A stretch of 64,000 nt of DNA from assembly GCF_000009905.1 (NCBI RefSeq), contig NC_006177.1, positions 1,550,001-1,614,000 of the forward strand. Reading direction: 5' to 3'. Positions 36,154 through 45,626 of this stretch are shown one piece after another. Made by a program: the position numbers and the translations under genes. The notes under the pieces were generated by a model. The model ran no database searches. It saw only the letters and a list, made by a program, of their open reading frames with translations, and had not been told where the DNA came from. Position 1 is the stretch's first letter, and the number at the start of each line of letters is the position of its first letter. The DNA comes from Symbiobacterium thermophilum IAM 14863. Its GTDB lineage: Bacteria > Bacillota > Sulfobacillia > Symbiobacteriales > Symbiobacteriaceae.

Positions 36154-36222
36154 GTTGCCATCGTTCTGCGGAGAGTATGCGGTGTGGGCGGGGCTGCCTT
36201 CCCTTACAGGGGTTCGTAATTG

Positions 36223-36252
36223 TTGACAAGGAAAGGCATGCGTCGATATAAT
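36223..36252 (+). promoter_or_regulatory. Strong sigma-A promoter of the DUF177-rpmF operon
   Basis: Perfect consensus hexamers TTGACA (36223-36228) and TATAAT (36247-36252) separated by 18 bases. It is the best housekeeping promoter in the window and suits a ribosomal protein operon. Confidence 0.85.
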
Positions 36253-36309
36253 ACTGCTTGTGCCCGCGCCGCACGCCCGGGCGCGGGGCCAGGATTGGGG
36301 TGGTTTCCC

Positions 36310-36861
36310 GTGCGCATTGATGTGGCGGACATCAAACAGGAGGTCGGCAGCCACAAGCTTACCGATCTGTCGGTCACCCTGGATTCTGCCGAGTTCGGCG
36401 GGGCGGAGGTCCGGTTCGACCGTCCGTTCACCGGCAAGGCGAAGATCTGGAACCTGGGCGACCGCCTGCTGGTGCAGGCGGAACTTCAGGGCGAGGTCCG
36501 GCTGACCTGCAGCCGCTGCCTCCGGGAGTACACACAGCCCGTGTCCGTGTCCTTCGAGGAGGAGTTCAGGGAGGGGGAGCCGGGCGCGGAAGGGCCGGAT
36601 GAAGAGGACGGCGACGAGTCCGTGGAGCCAGTCTCGTTCTACAGCGACGACGAGCTGGACGTAACGGAGGTGGCGCGCGACCACATCCTGCTCGCGCTGC
36701 CCATGAAGCCGCTCTGCAGCGAGGCGTGCCAGGGGCTCTGCCCCCGGTGCGGCAAGGACCTCAACGAAGGGCCGTGCGGCTGCGGCGGGGCGGAGGAGAA
36801 CGTTGATCCCCGGCTGGCGGTGCTGAAGGATCTGCTCCGTAAGCCGGATTCCAATTCCTAA
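36310..36861 (+). CDS. yceD: DUF177/YceD family protein
   Basis: A 183-residue protein nearly always found before rpmF. The N-terminal beta-rich part is followed by [10 protein letters not shown] (about residues 60-69) and a Cys-rich C-terminus ([16 protein letters not shown], then CGCGG), which likely binds zinc. The plant homologue acts in 23S rRNA processing and ribosome assembly, so a ribosome role is inferred. The GTG at 36310 is chosen because homologues start with a short Ile/Asp segment; the upstream ATG at 36220 overlaps the promoter. Confidence 0.85.
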   Translation: MRIDVADIKQEVGSHKLTDLSVTLDSAEFGGAEVRFDRPFTGKAKIWNLGDRLLVQAELQGEVRLTCSRCLREYTQPVSVSFEEEFREGEPGAEGPDEEDGDESVEPVSFYSDDELDVTEVARDHILLALPMKPLCSEACQGLCPRCGKDLNEGPCGCGGAEENVDPRLAVLKDLLRKPDSNS

Positions 36862-36934
36862 TCTATTCCCCCCGGGACCGGGTCTCGGGTCCGTCATCGG
36901 AGTTGACGGAGCATGGAAAGGGGTGTTATTCAGC

Positions 36935-37129
36935 ATGGCGGTTCCGAAGAGAAAGGTGTCCAAGTCCCGTAGGGACTCCCGGCGGGCCCAGACCTTCCGC
37001 CTTGAGGCGCCGAACCTGAGCCCGTGCCCGAATTGCCGGACGCCCAGGCTTCCGCACCGGGTCTGCCCCAACTGTGGCTACTACCAGGGCCGGGTCGTGA
37101 TCCAGCACGAGGCCGAAGCTGCCGAGTAG
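36935..37129 (+). CDS. rpmF: 50S ribosomal protein L32
   Basis: A 64-residue ribosomal protein. [19 protein letters not shown] is the typical start, and two CPNC motifs (residues 30-33 and 43-46) form the zinc site, so this is the zinc-binding C+ form. AAAGGGG lies 14 bases before the ATG. Co-transcribed with yceD from the consensus promoter. Confidence 0.96.
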   Translation: MAVPKRKVSKSRRDSRRAQTFRLEAPNLSPCPNCRTPRLPHRVCPNCGYYQGRVVIQHEAEAAE

Positions 37130-37168
37130 GGCGCACTCGGGCTGTACAACCGCATCGCGTTTGGGACG

Positions 37169-37210
37169 GAGGCAGGAAGCGTTGCTCCTGCCTCTGTTTG
37201 CGTTTTGCCG
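37169..37210 (+). terminator. Intrinsic terminator after rpmF
   Basis: GAGGCAGGA (37169-37177) pairs with TCCTGCCTC (37186-37194), with extra pairing across a bulge, followed by TGTTTGCGTTTT. Confidence 0.85.
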
Positions 37211-37236
37211 GCCCCCTGCCTCCGCCGCGGCGGCCC

Positions 37237-37725
37237 TCACGACAGCCGCTTCTCCAGCTCCAGTTCGTCGTGGATCGGGATGCCGTGCTCCCCCACCAGG
37301 GGAATGGTCGGCTTCAGACGCCGGGCCTCGTCGATGGCGCCAGGGTGCACGGCCACCAGCCGGTACCCCCTCCGCTGGTAGAACCGGAGGGCGTCCAGGT
37401 TGTCGTTGGAGGTGATCAGCCACACCCGCCGGCAGCCGGCCTGCCGGGCGGCGTCCTCCACCGCCTGCAGGAGCGCGGAGCCCACGCCGCCGCCCGGGCG
37501 GATGGCGTTGAGGCTCATGAGCTCGCAGTCCGTTCCCTCCACGTGAAACGTCGCAGCGCCTACGGGCGCGGCGCCGTCCCAGGCGATGAGCGCCTGCAGG
37601 TCCGCGAGCCGGTGCACCCGGCCTCGGGTGATCATGGTCTCTCCGCCCCATTCCGCGGTCCAGAGGTCCCGGAGCCACTGTTGATCGGCCAGGGTTCGGG
37701 GCGGCTGAATACGGTACGGATGCAT
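37237..37725 (-). CDS. GNAT family N-acetyltransferase
   Basis: A 162-residue acetyltransferase. The acetyl-CoA motif A is IRPGGGVGSALLQAVEDAA (about residues 75-93, with the loop as GGGVGS), and the C-terminal part has NLDALRFYQRRGYRLV, the motif B helix that ends in FYxxxGF/Y. The substrate is not predictable. GAAGGAGGA precedes the ATG. Convergent with rpmF and divergent from the next unknown gene. Confidence 0.88.
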   Translation of the reverse strand: MHPYRIQPPRTLADQQWLRDLWTAEWGGETMITRGRVHRLADLQALIAWDGAAPVGAATFHVEGTDCELMSLNAIRPGGGVGSALLQAVEDAARQAGCRRVWLITSNDNLDALRFYQRRGYRLVAVHPGAIDEARRLKPTIPLVGEHGIPIHDELELEKRLS

Positions 37726-37903
37726 GTCCCAGTCCTCCTTCGGCAGCCCCGGCCTTCGGCTGTGCGCGCACCGGCCAGAGCAAACATCACAAATAGACGT
37801 TTACTCCTGCTTTCGGTTCAACACAAGGCGTGCGGCGACCCGCCGGGTTGAAACCCGGGTTCGCCCCTCCAGCGTCGATCCGTATGGAAGGGAGTTGGGC
37901 GAC

Positions 37904-38791
37904 ATGGGTCGGGCGGCATGGATCGTCGTCGGCTGGCTGATGATCCCCCTGGGCATCGGGCTCGCCGTTGTGCAGGCGGTTCCCGGGGAACCGCCGGGGG
38001 TGGCGGGGATCGCACCGCCGGCAGCGGAGGCGCAGGCCCGGGCGGCGGAGGCGCAGGCCCCCGCCACGGCGGTCCTGGCGGGTGAGGGGGCTGACGCAGG
38101 GCCGTCCGGGGTGGAGCTGCCGGAGGAGTGGCGGCGCGCCATCGATCAGGTGGTGATCCCGCGGGAGGTGCTCGACAGGCTGCCCGAGCTGGCGGCGATC
38201 CAGCAGAAGCTGATGCGGGTGGACGGCGTCCTCATGTCGTGGACCGATCACCGCAACGGAAAGGTGTTCGTTGGCGTGCGGTCGCTGGAGGCCCGTGAGC
38301 GGGTGGAGGCCGCCATCGCCCGGGAGGGCATCCCGCCGGAGTGGGTGGAGATCTTCGGCGGCGCAGGGCTGCTCTCCGAGGAGCGGCCGCTGGAGGGGTG
38401 CCAGCTGGCCGACCCGCCGCGCCCGGAACCGGGGCCGCAGTATCTCGAAGTCACCCCCGCGGTCGTCCGGCCGGGACAGGGGATTTCGCTGGTGATCCGG
38501 GGCGTGCCCGAAGACCAGCTGATGCGGGGCGTGGAGGCCTACCTGGAGTGCTGGGACGGCGAGGGCTGGTCCCCGCGTTTCTACCTGATCACCGCCTACG
38601 GGGGAGGAGGGCCCCACAGCGTGCTGTACGGGGGCCCGCTGGTCATCGTCGACCTGGGGCTGTTCGGCACCGGACCGGAGCGGCACCTGGTTCCGGATCA
38701 GCTGGAGCCCGGCTGGTACCGCATCCGCAAGCCGCTCGGGCGCACCCGTTTCGTCCCGGCGGAGGTCGTCGGGTACCTGCAGGTGCGCTGA
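37904..38791 (+). CDS. Hypothetical exported or membrane-anchored protein
   Basis: A 295-residue protein. A hydrophobic N-terminal anchor (RAAWIVVGWLMIPLGIGLAV, about residues 3-22) is followed by an Ala/Gln-rich stretch containing the repeat EAQARAAEAQAPA. The folded part includes EVLDRLPELAAIQQKLMRVDGVLMS (given as two overlapping pieces EVLDRLPELAAIQQKL and LMRVDGVLMS). Its C-terminal beta-rich half looks immunoglobulin-like (LEVTPAVVRPGQGISLVIRG). No catalytic motif is seen. GGGAG lies eight bases before the ATG. A wall-facing binding role is possible. The next region on the same strand is a degenerate repeat array. Confidence 0.65.
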   Translation: MGRAAWIVVGWLMIPLGIGLAVVQAVPGEPPGVAGIAPPAAEAQARAAEAQAPATAVLAGEGADAGPSGVELPEEWRRAIDQVVIPREVLDRLPELAAIQQKLMRVDGVLMSWTDHRNGKVFVGVRSLEARERVEAAIAREGIPPEWVEIFGGAGLLSEERPLEGCQLADPPRPEPGPQYLEVTPAVVRPGQGISLVIRGVPEDQLMRGVEAYLECWDGEGWSPRFYLITAYGGGGPHSVLYGGPLVIVDLGLFGTGPERHLVPDQLEPGWYRIRKPLGRTRFVPAEVVGYLQVR

Positions 38792-38809
38792 TCCCTGCGC
38801 CAGCTGGTA

Positions 38810-39040
38810 GCGGTGTGAGAGGTTCGGGCACAGGGCACGAGGTGCGATGGATTTGCCCTTGGCGCGCCGGTGAAGTGGAAGTTTGTCGCAGTTGGACGGC
38901 GCCGCTGCCCTGCGCCCGATGGTTGAGATGTGAAAGGTGTGGGTGCGGGGCACGAAGAACGTTCGTCGCAGTTGGGCGGCGCTGGGGCCGTGGGCCTGAC
39001 GGTTGACATGCAAAGGGTTCGGGTGCAGGGCACACACGGA
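38810..39040 (+). repeat. Degenerate copies of the intergenic repeat family
   Basis: Three imperfect tandem units are marked by GTTCGGGCACAGGGCACGA (about 38821), GTGTGGGTGCGGGGCACGA (about 38937) and GTTCGGGTGCAGGGCACA (about 39009). Between them GTCGCAGTTG recurs at 38885 and 38965. The first unit also carries GATTTGCCCTTGGC...GAAGTGGAAG, clearly related to GATTTGCACTTTGC...CAAGTGAAAA of the 5.7-6.3 kb array. The region lies between an unknown gene and the fapR promoter, in a 510-base gap (38792-39302) with no credible gene. Confidence 0.8.
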
Positions 39041-39161
39041 GTGCCTGAATGGGGGCTGCCCCGGGGAGTCATCCGCAGTGACTCGGGGCAGCCCCCGGCG
39101 CTTTGTGCGTCGCCCGCGCAAGCGAAAGCGCATTTGGGGCGCTACCGGCGTGAGATCGCTA

Positions 39162-39190
39162 TTGCCAGCCCTTTCCCCGGCCGCTATAAT
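39162..39190 (+). promoter_or_regulatory. Promoter of the fapR operon
   Basis: -35 TTGCCA (39162-39167), 17-base spacer and perfect -10 TATAAT (39185-39190). Transcription should start near 39197, giving a leader of about 105 nt before fapR. Confidence 0.75.
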
Positions 39191-39218
39191 TGTCACCAGA
39201 TCATAAAACCTCGTTTTA
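39190..39218 (+). promoter_or_regulatory. Candidate FapR operator region
   Basis: TTGTCACCAGATCATAA (39190-39206) partly resembles the Bacillus FapR site (a GTACC..GATC-type core flanked by TTA/TAA), with an extra base. Directly after it, TAAAAC-CTC-GTTTTA (39204-39218) is a perfect palindrome with a 3-base centre. Both overlap the expected start of transcription, a suitable place for repression by the FapR encoded downstream. Which one is used cannot be told from sequence. Confidence 0.4.
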
Positions 39219-39302
39219 GAAGCGAGTGTCCACAGCAGCTGATAAGACCGGGTGGCGCGGCCCGGTGCCACCCATCGCAGGAGACAGGCGAGGTGGTTCT
39301 CT

Positions 39303-39884
39303 GTGACGGCCGGATTGAAGAAGCGGGACCGGCAGGCTGCGCTGCGGGAGAAGATCCGCGAGAACCCGTTCCTCAGCGACGAGGAGCTGGCGCACATCTT
39401 CGGCGTCAGCATCCAGACCATCCGGCTCGACCGGCTGGCCCTGGGGATCCCGGAGCTGCGGGAGCGGACCAAGTCGGTGGCGGAGCGCACCTACGGCATC
39501 GTCAAGTCCATGGGTTCCAAGGAGATCGTCGGCGAGCTGATCGACATCGTCCTGGGCGAGCGGGGCATCTCCATCCTGGAGACCACCGAGGACATGGTCT
39601 TCGAGCGCAGCCGGGTGGTGCGGGGACAGTTCATCTACGCCCAGGCCGAGTCCCTGGCGATCGCGCTCATCGACGCCGACGTGGTGCTGACGGGCCTCGC
39701 CAACATCAAGTTCAAGCGGCCGGTCACCGTTGGGGAGAAGCTGGTGGCCAAGGGGGAGGTCATCCGCCGCCGGCGCAACCAGCACGTGGTCCTGGTCGAG
39801 ACGCGCGTGGGCACCGAAAACGTCTTCCGCGGCAAGTTCTCCGTGTTCGAGGTGGATCCGGCCAGAGTCGGAGGAGGCGTATAA
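39303..39884 (+). CDS. fapR: Transcription factor FapR, regulator of lipid synthesis
   Basis: A 193-residue repressor of fatty acid and phospholipid genes, released by malonyl-CoA in Bacillus. The N-terminal helix-turn-helix is about residues 20-45 ([20 protein letters not shown]), followed by a linker helix and a C-terminal hot-dog domain (about 75-190, with [20 protein letters not shown]). The GTG at 39303 is chosen for GAGGTGG upstream and the family start. It heads the operon it most likely controls: plsX follows one base later. Confidence 0.94.
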
Positions 39885-39885
39885 G

Positions 39886-40926
39886 ATGGGCTTTCGCATC
39901 GCCGTAGACGCCATGGGCAGCGACGCAGCACCCGCCCCGGAAGTCTCGGGTACCATCCAGGCGGCCCGCGAGTGGCCGGACCTCCGCTTCGTGCTGTTGG
40001 GCGACGACTCCCGCATCCGGGCCGAGGCGGAGAAGGCCGGCGGGCTGCCCGGCAACGTCGAGGTCGTGCACACGACCCAGGTGATCACCCCGGATGAGGA
40101 GCCGACCAAGGCCGTCCGGTCCAAGAAGGACGCCCCCCTGACGGTGGCGGCCCGGCTGGTGAAGGAGGGGCAGGCCGATGCCCTGCTCAGCGCCGGGTCC
40201 ACGGGCGCCCTGGTGGTGGTGGGCACGCTCGGCATCGGCCGGATGAAGGGCATCGACCGGCCGGCCCTGGGGACCATCATGCCCACCGTGAAGCAGCCGG
40301 TCTTCATGCTGGACGTGGGTGCCACACCCGACGCCCGGCCGGAGTGGCTGGTGCAGTTCGCCCTCATGGGCGACATCTATGCCCGGGAGATCCTGGGCCT
40401 CAGCCGCCCCCGGGTCGCGCTGCTGAGCAACGGCACCGAGGCGGAGAAGGGCAACGCCGTCGTCAAGGCGACGTACCCGCTCCTGCAGGAGCTGCCGTCC
40501 ATCCACTTCATCGGCAACATCGAGGCCCGGGACGTCCCCTTCGGTGGCGCCGACGTGGTGGTCGCCGACGGGTTCCCCGGCAACGTGCTGCTGAAGACCT
40601 ACGAGGGCGTGGCGATGGCCCTGTTCCAGTCCCTGAAGGAGGCGCTCACCGGTTCGCCGCTGACCGCCGTTGGCGCCGCCCTGGCCAAGCCCGGGCTGAA
40701 GAAGATGGCGAAGCGGTTCGACTACACCGAGTACGGCGGCGCTCTGCTGCTGGGCCTGAAGGCGCCGGTGGTCAAGTGCCACGGCTCCTCCAACGCCCGG
40801 GCGATCTACAGCGGGCTCCGCGTCATGAAGCTGGCCCTGGAAGGCCGCGTGATCGACCGGCTGGCTGAGGCGATCGCCCAACTGCCGGCCAAGAATCCGA
40901 AGGAAGAGGGGGATCCCCCGGCATGA
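39886..40926 (+). CDS. plsX: Phosphate acyltransferase PlsX
   Basis: Makes acyl-phosphate from acyl-ACP for PlsY in phosphatidic acid synthesis. It has 346 residues. [15 protein letters not shown] at the N-terminus, the [13 protein letters not shown] block (about residues 99-111) and [12 protein letters not shown] near 224 are typical. The ATG is one base after the fapR stop and the 3' end overlaps fabH by four bases. Sigma-A/FapR control is shared with the operon. Confidence 0.95.
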
Positions 40927-41915
40927 AGATACGCCCCGTCGGCATCACCGGCCTGGGCATGGCGGTTCCCGAGCGGGTCCTGACCAATCACGACCTGGAG
41001 CGGATGGTGGACACCTCCGACGAGTGGATCCGCACCCGCACCGGCATCCGGGAGCGGCGGATCGCGGCGCCCCACGAGGCCAGCTCGGACTACGCGCTTC
41101 GTGCGGCCCGGGAGGCGATGGCGCAGGCGGGGGTGACGCCGGAGCAGATCGACCTGATCATCTGCGCCACGGTCACCCCGGACATGCCCATGCCGGCCAC
41201 GGCCGCCCTGGTGCAGGCTGCCCTGGGCGCACACCGGGCTGCCGCGTTCGACCTGTCCGCCGCCTGCCCCGGCTGGATCTACGGCGTGGTGATGGCGCAG
41301 CAGTCCATTGCCACGGGGCTCTACGACTGCGCCCTGGTCATCGGGGTGGAGCTGCTGTCCAAGATGGTGAACTGGCAGGACCGCAAGACCTGCGTGCTGT
41401 TCGGCGATGCGGCCGGCGCGGCGGTGCTGCAGCCGGTGTCGGAGGGGCGCGGCATCCTCTCCTCCGTGCTGGGGGCCGAGGGGGCGGGCCACTGCCACCT
41501 CTACACGCCTGCGGGCGGCTCCCGCCTGCCCGCCTCGCCGGAGACGGTGGCGCAGGGGCTGCACTACGTGCACATGAACGGGCCCGAGGTGTTCAAGTTC
41601 GCAGTGCGGGTCATGGACGAGGCCACGGTGCAGGTGGTCGAAAAGGCCGGCCTCACGGTGGGCGACATCGACCTGCTGGTGCCGCACCAGGCCAACGTCC
41701 GCATCATTGACAGCGCGGTGAAGCGGCTGGGGCTGGCGCCGGAGAAGGTGGTGGTCAACCTGGATCGCTATGGCAACACCTCGTCCGCGTCGATCCCGGT
41801 GGCCCTCACCGAGGCGCTCACGGAGGGGCGGGTGCGGGACGGCGACCTGGTGGTCTGCGTGTCGTTCGGAGCCGGTCTGGTATGGGGCGCCCTGGCGCTG
41901 CGCTGGGGGCGATAA
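40923..41915 (+). CDS. fabH: 3-oxoacyl-ACP synthase III (FabH)
   Basis: Starts fatty acid synthesis by condensing acetyl- or branched acyl-CoA with malonyl-ACP. It has 330 residues. The triad is visible: Cys in [11 protein letters not shown] (about 114), His in [10 protein letters not shown] (about 252) and Asn in [10 protein letters not shown] (about 282). [17 protein letters not shown] is the family block near the start. Encoded between plsX and a FakB-like gene. Confidence 0.95.
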
Positions 41916-41936
41916 GGCAAGGGGGGAATACGGCAG

Positions 41937-42785
41937 ATGGGGATTCGCATTGTGACCGACAGCACCGCCGACCTGCCGAAGGAGCTGTGCAGGGAGCTGG
42001 GGATTGAGGTGATCCCCCTGACCGTCCGGTTCGGGGAGGAAGCCTACCTGGACGGCGTGACCCTGGATTCCGACGGGTTCTGGGCCAAGCTGAAGGAGAG
42101 CCCGCACCACCCCAGCACCGCCCAGCCGGCGCCGGGGGACTTCCTGGAGGTGTACCGGCGGATCCACGAGGCGGGGGACGAGATCGTGTCGATCCACATC
42201 TCCTCCAAGATGTCCGGCACGGTCAACTCGGCCGAGATCGCCGCGCAGATGCTCCCGGAGGCCCGCATCAGCATCGTGGACACCCGGTCGGTGTCGCTGG
42301 GGCTCGGCCTGGTGGTGATCGGCGCCGCCCGGATGGCCAGGGAGGGCAAGAGCCGGGAGGAGATCGTCGCCTGGGCCCACAAGACCTGCGACCGGATGAA
42401 CATCCTGTTCACCATCGACACGCTGGAGTTTCTCCAGCGGAACGGACGCATCGGAAAGGCGACGGCCCTGCTCGGGGGGCTGCTGGGTATCAAACTGATC
42501 CTCCAGGTCGACAAGGAGGGCGTGGTGGCCCCGGCGGATAAGGTCCGCGGCCGGTCGCGGGTGTTCGCCCGGGCCCGGGAGATCATGCACGAGCGGGTGC
42601 CGCCGGGCCGGCGCATCCGGATGGCGGTGGTGCACGCGCAGGCACCCGAGCAGGCGCAGGCCTGGGGCGAAGAGGTGAAGCGGGACTACCAGGTGGAGGA
42701 GTACCTGGTCGGCCAGCTGGGGGCCGTGGTCGCCTGCCACGCGGGGCCGGGGGCCTTGGGCGTCATCTTCCACGAAGTTGACTGA
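41937..42785 (+). CDS. DegV family fatty-acid-binding protein (FakB-like)
   Basis: A 282-residue DegV protein. In the family the fatty acid lies buried between two domains and its carboxylate is bound by conserved Ser/Thr residues. Here VTDSTADLP (about residues 5-13), STAQPAPGDF (about 61-70) and SSKMSGTVNSA (about 89-99) are intact. FakB proteins deliver exogenous fatty acids to the kinase FakA to make acyl-phosphate, the same product as PlsX two genes upstream. The kinase gene is not in this window. Its placement inside a fapR-plsX-fab operon supports a lipid role more strongly than the family name alone does. Confidence 0.88.
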   Translation: MGIRIVTDSTADLPKELCRELGIEVIPLTVRFGEEAYLDGVTLDSDGFWAKLKESPHHPSTAQPAPGDFLEVYRRIHEAGDEIVSIHISSKMSGTVNSAEIAAQMLPEARISIVDTRSVSLGLGLVVIGAARMAREGKSREEIVAWAHKTCDRMNILFTIDTLEFLQRNGRIGKATALLGGLLGIKLILQVDKEGVVAPADKVRGRSRVFARAREIMHERVPPGRRIRMAVVHAQAPEQAQAWGEEVKRDYQVEEYLVGQLGAVVACHAGPGALGVIFHEVD

Positions 42786-42847
42786 ACGGGGCTGGTTCCG
42801 GTCAATCCTTATGGCAGCCACGAAACCGTGAAGTGAGGACTGACGGA

Positions 42848-43792
42848 ATGGCGAAGATCGCGTTCCTCTTCCCGGGGCAGGGCGCCCAGTACGTCGGCAT
42901 GGGGCTGGAGCTCGCCCGGGAGTTCCCGGAGGTGGCCCGCCGGTTCGAGCAGATGAACGAGCTGGTGGGGTTTGACCTGCGCAAGCTGTGCTGGGAGGGG
43001 CCCGAGGAGGAGCTGAAGAAGACCGCCAATCAGCAGCCGGCCATCCTGGCCCTCTCGGTGGCCTGCCTGGAGCTGCTGCTCCGGGAGGGCATCCGGCCGG
43101 ACGTCACGGCGGGCCTCTCCCTGGGGGAGTACAGCGCGCTGGTGGCGGCCGGGGTGCTGACCTTCGAGGAGGCGGTGCCGCTGGTGCGCCGGCGCGGCAC
43201 GTACATGCAGGAGGCGGTGCCCCTGGGCACCGGTGGCATGGCGGCGCTGCTCGGACTTACGGCCGAGCAGGTGGACGAGCTGTGCGCCCGGGCGGCCCGG
43301 GAGACGGGCCGCCACGTGGAGGGGGCCAACTACAACTGCCCCGGTCAGGTGGTTGTGGCGGGCCACACCGAGGCGCTGGAGCGGTGCATGGCCCTGGCCG
43401 TGGAGGCCGGGGGGCGCGCCGTCCGGCTCTCGGTGACCGCGCCCTTCCACTCCCGGCTGCTCACGCCGGCCGGCGAGCGGCTGGCCGAGGCCCTGGCGGC
43501 CGTCCCGCTGCGGGAGGCGCAGGTGCCCGTGGTGTCCAACGTCACCGCCGACTACGTCACGCAGCCCGGAGAGATCCGGCGGCTGCTGATCGAGCAGGTC
43601 TCACGGCCCGTGCTGTGGGAGGCGTCAATCCGGCGCATGATCGCCGACGGCGTCGACACCTTTGTGGAGGTAGGCCCCTCCAGGACGCTCACCGGCTTCC
43701 TCCGGAAAATCGACAAGGGCGTGCGGGCCCTGCATGTGGAGGACCCCGGGTCCCTGGCCCGAGTGCTTGATTCCCTGGGGAGGGTTTGCTAA
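42848..43792 (+). CDS. fabD: Malonyl CoA-acyl carrier protein transacylase
   Basis: Loads malonyl groups onto ACP. It has 314 residues. [14 protein letters not shown] at the start, the nucleophile in [14 protein letters not shown] (Ser about 92) and His in APFHSRLL (about 201) are as expected. The ATG at 42848 is chosen over the GTG at 42833, which lies within the ribosome binding region (GTGAGG). One base separates its stop from fabG. Confidence 0.95.
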   Translation: MAKIAFLFPGQGAQYVGMGLELAREFPEVARRFEQMNELVGFDLRKLCWEGPEEELKKTANQQPAILALSVACLELLLREGIRPDVTAGLSLGEYSALVAAGVLTFEEAVPLVRRRGTYMQEAVPLGTGGMAALLGLTAEQVDELCARAARETGRHVEGANYNCPGQVVVAGHTEALERCMALAVEAGGRAVRLSVTAPFHSRLLTPAGERLAEALAAVPLREAQVPVVSNVTADYVTQPGEIRRLLIEQVSRPVLWEASIRRMIADGVDTFVEVGPSRTLTGFLRKIDKGVRALHVEDPGSLARVLDSLGRVC

Positions 43793-43793
43793 G

Positions 43794-44540
43794 ATGAACC
43801 TATCTACGCAGGTGGCAATTGTTACCGGTGCCACAGGCGGTCTGGGCCGGGCGATCAGCCTCGCCCTGGCCCGGGAGGGCGCCGCGGTGGTGGTGAACTA
43901 CGCCCGGAGCGCGGAGAAGGCCGCCGGGCTGGTGGAGGAGATCTCCGCCCAGGGGGGCCGGGCGCTCGCGGTGCAGGCCGACGTCGGAACCGCCGAAGGG
44001 GCCGAGGCCCTGGTGAAGGCGGCCCTGGACCACTTCGGCCGGGTCGACATCCTGGTGAACAACGCCGGCATCAACCGGGATACCCTGATCATGCGGATGA
44101 AGGAGTCCGACTGGGATGACGTCCTCGATACGAATCTTAAGGGCGCCTTCCTCTGCATCAAGGCGGTGTCACGGCCGATGATGAAGGCCCGGTACGGGCG
44201 CATCATCAACATCGGCTCCGTGGCAGGACTGGCGGGCAACGCCGGGCAGGCCAACTACTCCGCCGCCAAGGCCGGGCTGGTGGGGCTGACCCGGGCGGTG
44301 GCCCGGGAACTGGGCAGCCGGAACATCACGGTCAACTGCATCGCCCCCGGCGCGATCGATGCCGGCATGCTGCTGGAGCTCAGTGAGGAGCAGCGGAGCA
44401 ACTACCTGCGACAGATTCCCCTGGAGCGCTTTGGCAGGCCCGAGGACGTCGCCGCAGCGGTGGTGTTCCTCGCCGGTCCGGGCGGTGCGTACATCACCGG
44501 ACAGACGATCGCGGTCGACGGCGGCCTGACCATGTACTAG
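43794..44540 (+). CDS. fabG: 3-oxoacyl-ACP reductase
   Basis: NADPH-dependent reduction of 3-ketoacyl-ACP. It is a 248-residue SDR enzyme. The cofactor motif is [10 protein letters not shown] (about residues 12-21), NNAGI follows near 90, and the catalytic Ser, Tyr and Lys lie in [11 protein letters not shown] and NYSAAKAG (Tyr about 155, Lys 159). The ATG follows the fabD stop by one base. Confidence 0.95.
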   Translation: MNLSTQVAIVTGATGGLGRAISLALAREGAAVVVNYARSAEKAAGLVEEISAQGGRALAVQADVGTAEGAEALVKAALDHFGRVDILVNNAGINRDTLIMRMKESDWDDVLDTNLKGAFLCIKAVSRPMMKARYGRIINIGSVAGLAGNAGQANYSAAKAGLVGLTRAVARELGSRNITVNCIAPGAIDAGMLLELSEEQRSNYLRQIPLERFGRPEDVAAAVVFLAGPGGAYITGQTIAVDGGLTMY

Positions 44541-44588
44541 AATTCTCGTGGTGAGGTTTCGAATCCCTGAGAGGAGGTGAACCTGCCC

Positions 44589-44828
44589 ATGTCCACTGAT
44601 CCGATTTTCGAGAAAGTCAAGGCGATCATCGTGGACCAGCTCTCCGTCGAGGAGGAAGAGGTGACGATGGAGGCCTCGTTCATCGAGGACCTCGGCGCCG
44701 ACTCCCTCGACATCGTGGAGCTGATTATGGCTCTGGAAGAGGAGTTCGATCTCGAGGTCCCCGACGAGGACGCGGAGAAGCTCACCACTGTTGGCGCTGC
44801 GGTGAACTACATCAAGGAGCATAAGTAG
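44589..44828 (+). CDS. acpP: Acyl carrier protein
   Basis: A 79-residue carrier. The phosphopantetheine Ser is in [12 protein letters not shown] (about residue 39), and the helix-2 recognition residues are normal. An optimal AGGAGGTGA site precedes the ATG at 44589; the in-frame GTG at 44577 falls within that site and is rejected. fabF, which often follows acpP, is absent: the next gene is rnc, as in the Bacillus order acpA-rnc-smc-ftsY. Confidence 0.95.
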   Translation: MSTDPIFEKVKAIIVDQLSVEEEEVTMEASFIEDLGADSLDIVELIMALEEEFDLEVPDEDAEKLTTVGAAVNYIKEHK

Positions 44829-44918
44829 AAGCGCCAGGGATCGCGTGAACACCCGAAGTCCCGTAACGACGCTTACATGCTGTAGCGCCGCTGCGGGGCT
44901 TTTCCTCTCTGAGGGGGG

Positions 44919-45626
44919 ATGGCCGTGTCCGTGCTGGACCCAGGCCGGCGCGCCTGGTGCGCCGAGGCCCTCGGCTACGAGTTCCGCGATGAGTCGCTCC
45001 TCCTGGAGGCCCTGACGCACACCACCTACGCCAACGAGCACCCGCGCGCCCGCGCCAACGAGCGGCTGGAGTTCCTGGGCGACAGCGTGCTGGGCATGGT
45101 GATCGCCGCACACCTCTACGAGCGCTACCCGGACCTGCCGGAGGGTGAGCTGACCAAGATCCGCGCCGCGGTGGTCTGCGAGCCGTCGCTGGCGGAGCGC
45201 GCCCGCGTCCTGGGGATCGGCCGGCACATGCGGTTCGGCCGCGGGGAGGCGGTGTCCGGCCGCGACCGGGACTCCACGCTGTCCGACGCGTTCGAGGCAG
45301 TGGTGGGGGCGCTGTACCTCGACGGCGGCCTGGAAGCGGCACAGCGGTTCGTGCTGCGGGAGCTGGGGCAGCTGGTCGAGGCGGCGCGCCAGGGCCTCGT
45401 GCGCGTGGACTACAAGACGCAGCTGCAGGAGCAGCTGCAGCGGCAGGGGGCGGCCGCCCCCCAGTACCGGCTGCTGGTGGAGGAAGGGCCGGCGCACCTG
45501 CGACGCTTCCAGGTGGGGGTCTACTTCGAGGGGCGGCTGCTGGGCACCGGCTGGGGGCGGAACAAGAAAGAGGCCGAACAGGAGGCGGCGCGCCAGGCGC
45601 TGATGCCGGAGCACCACTCGGGCTGA
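44919..45626 (+). CDS. rnc: Ribonuclease III
   Basis: Double-strand RNA endonuclease for rRNA and mRNA maturation. It has 235 residues. The catalytic signature NERLEFLGDSVLGMVIA is at about residues 47-63, the second acidic pair is in TLSDAFEAVVGALYLDGG and a C-terminal dsRNA-binding domain (about 165-230) ends in GRNKKEAEQEAARQAL. The ATG at 44919 abuts GAGGGGGG; the GTG at 44925 has better spacing and may be the true start. Confidence 0.94.
   Translation: MAVSVLDPGRRAWCAEALGYEFRDESLLLEALTHTTYANEHPRARANERLEFLGDSVLGMVIAAHLYERYPDLPEGELTKIRAAVVCEPSLAERARVLGIGRHMRFGRGEAVSGRDRDSTLSDAFEAVVGALYLDGGLEAAQRFVLRELGQLVEAARQGLVRVDYKTQLQEQLQRQGAAAPQYRLLVEEGPAHLRRFQVGVYFEGRLLGTGWGRNKKEAEQEAARQALMPEHHSG

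Noticed and set aside
37843-37858. CCGGGTT-GA-AACCCGG palindrome before the exported unknown gene
   Set aside because: A 7-bp GC-rich palindrome is expected by chance at this composition, and there is no regulator nearby or promoter alignment to support an operator.
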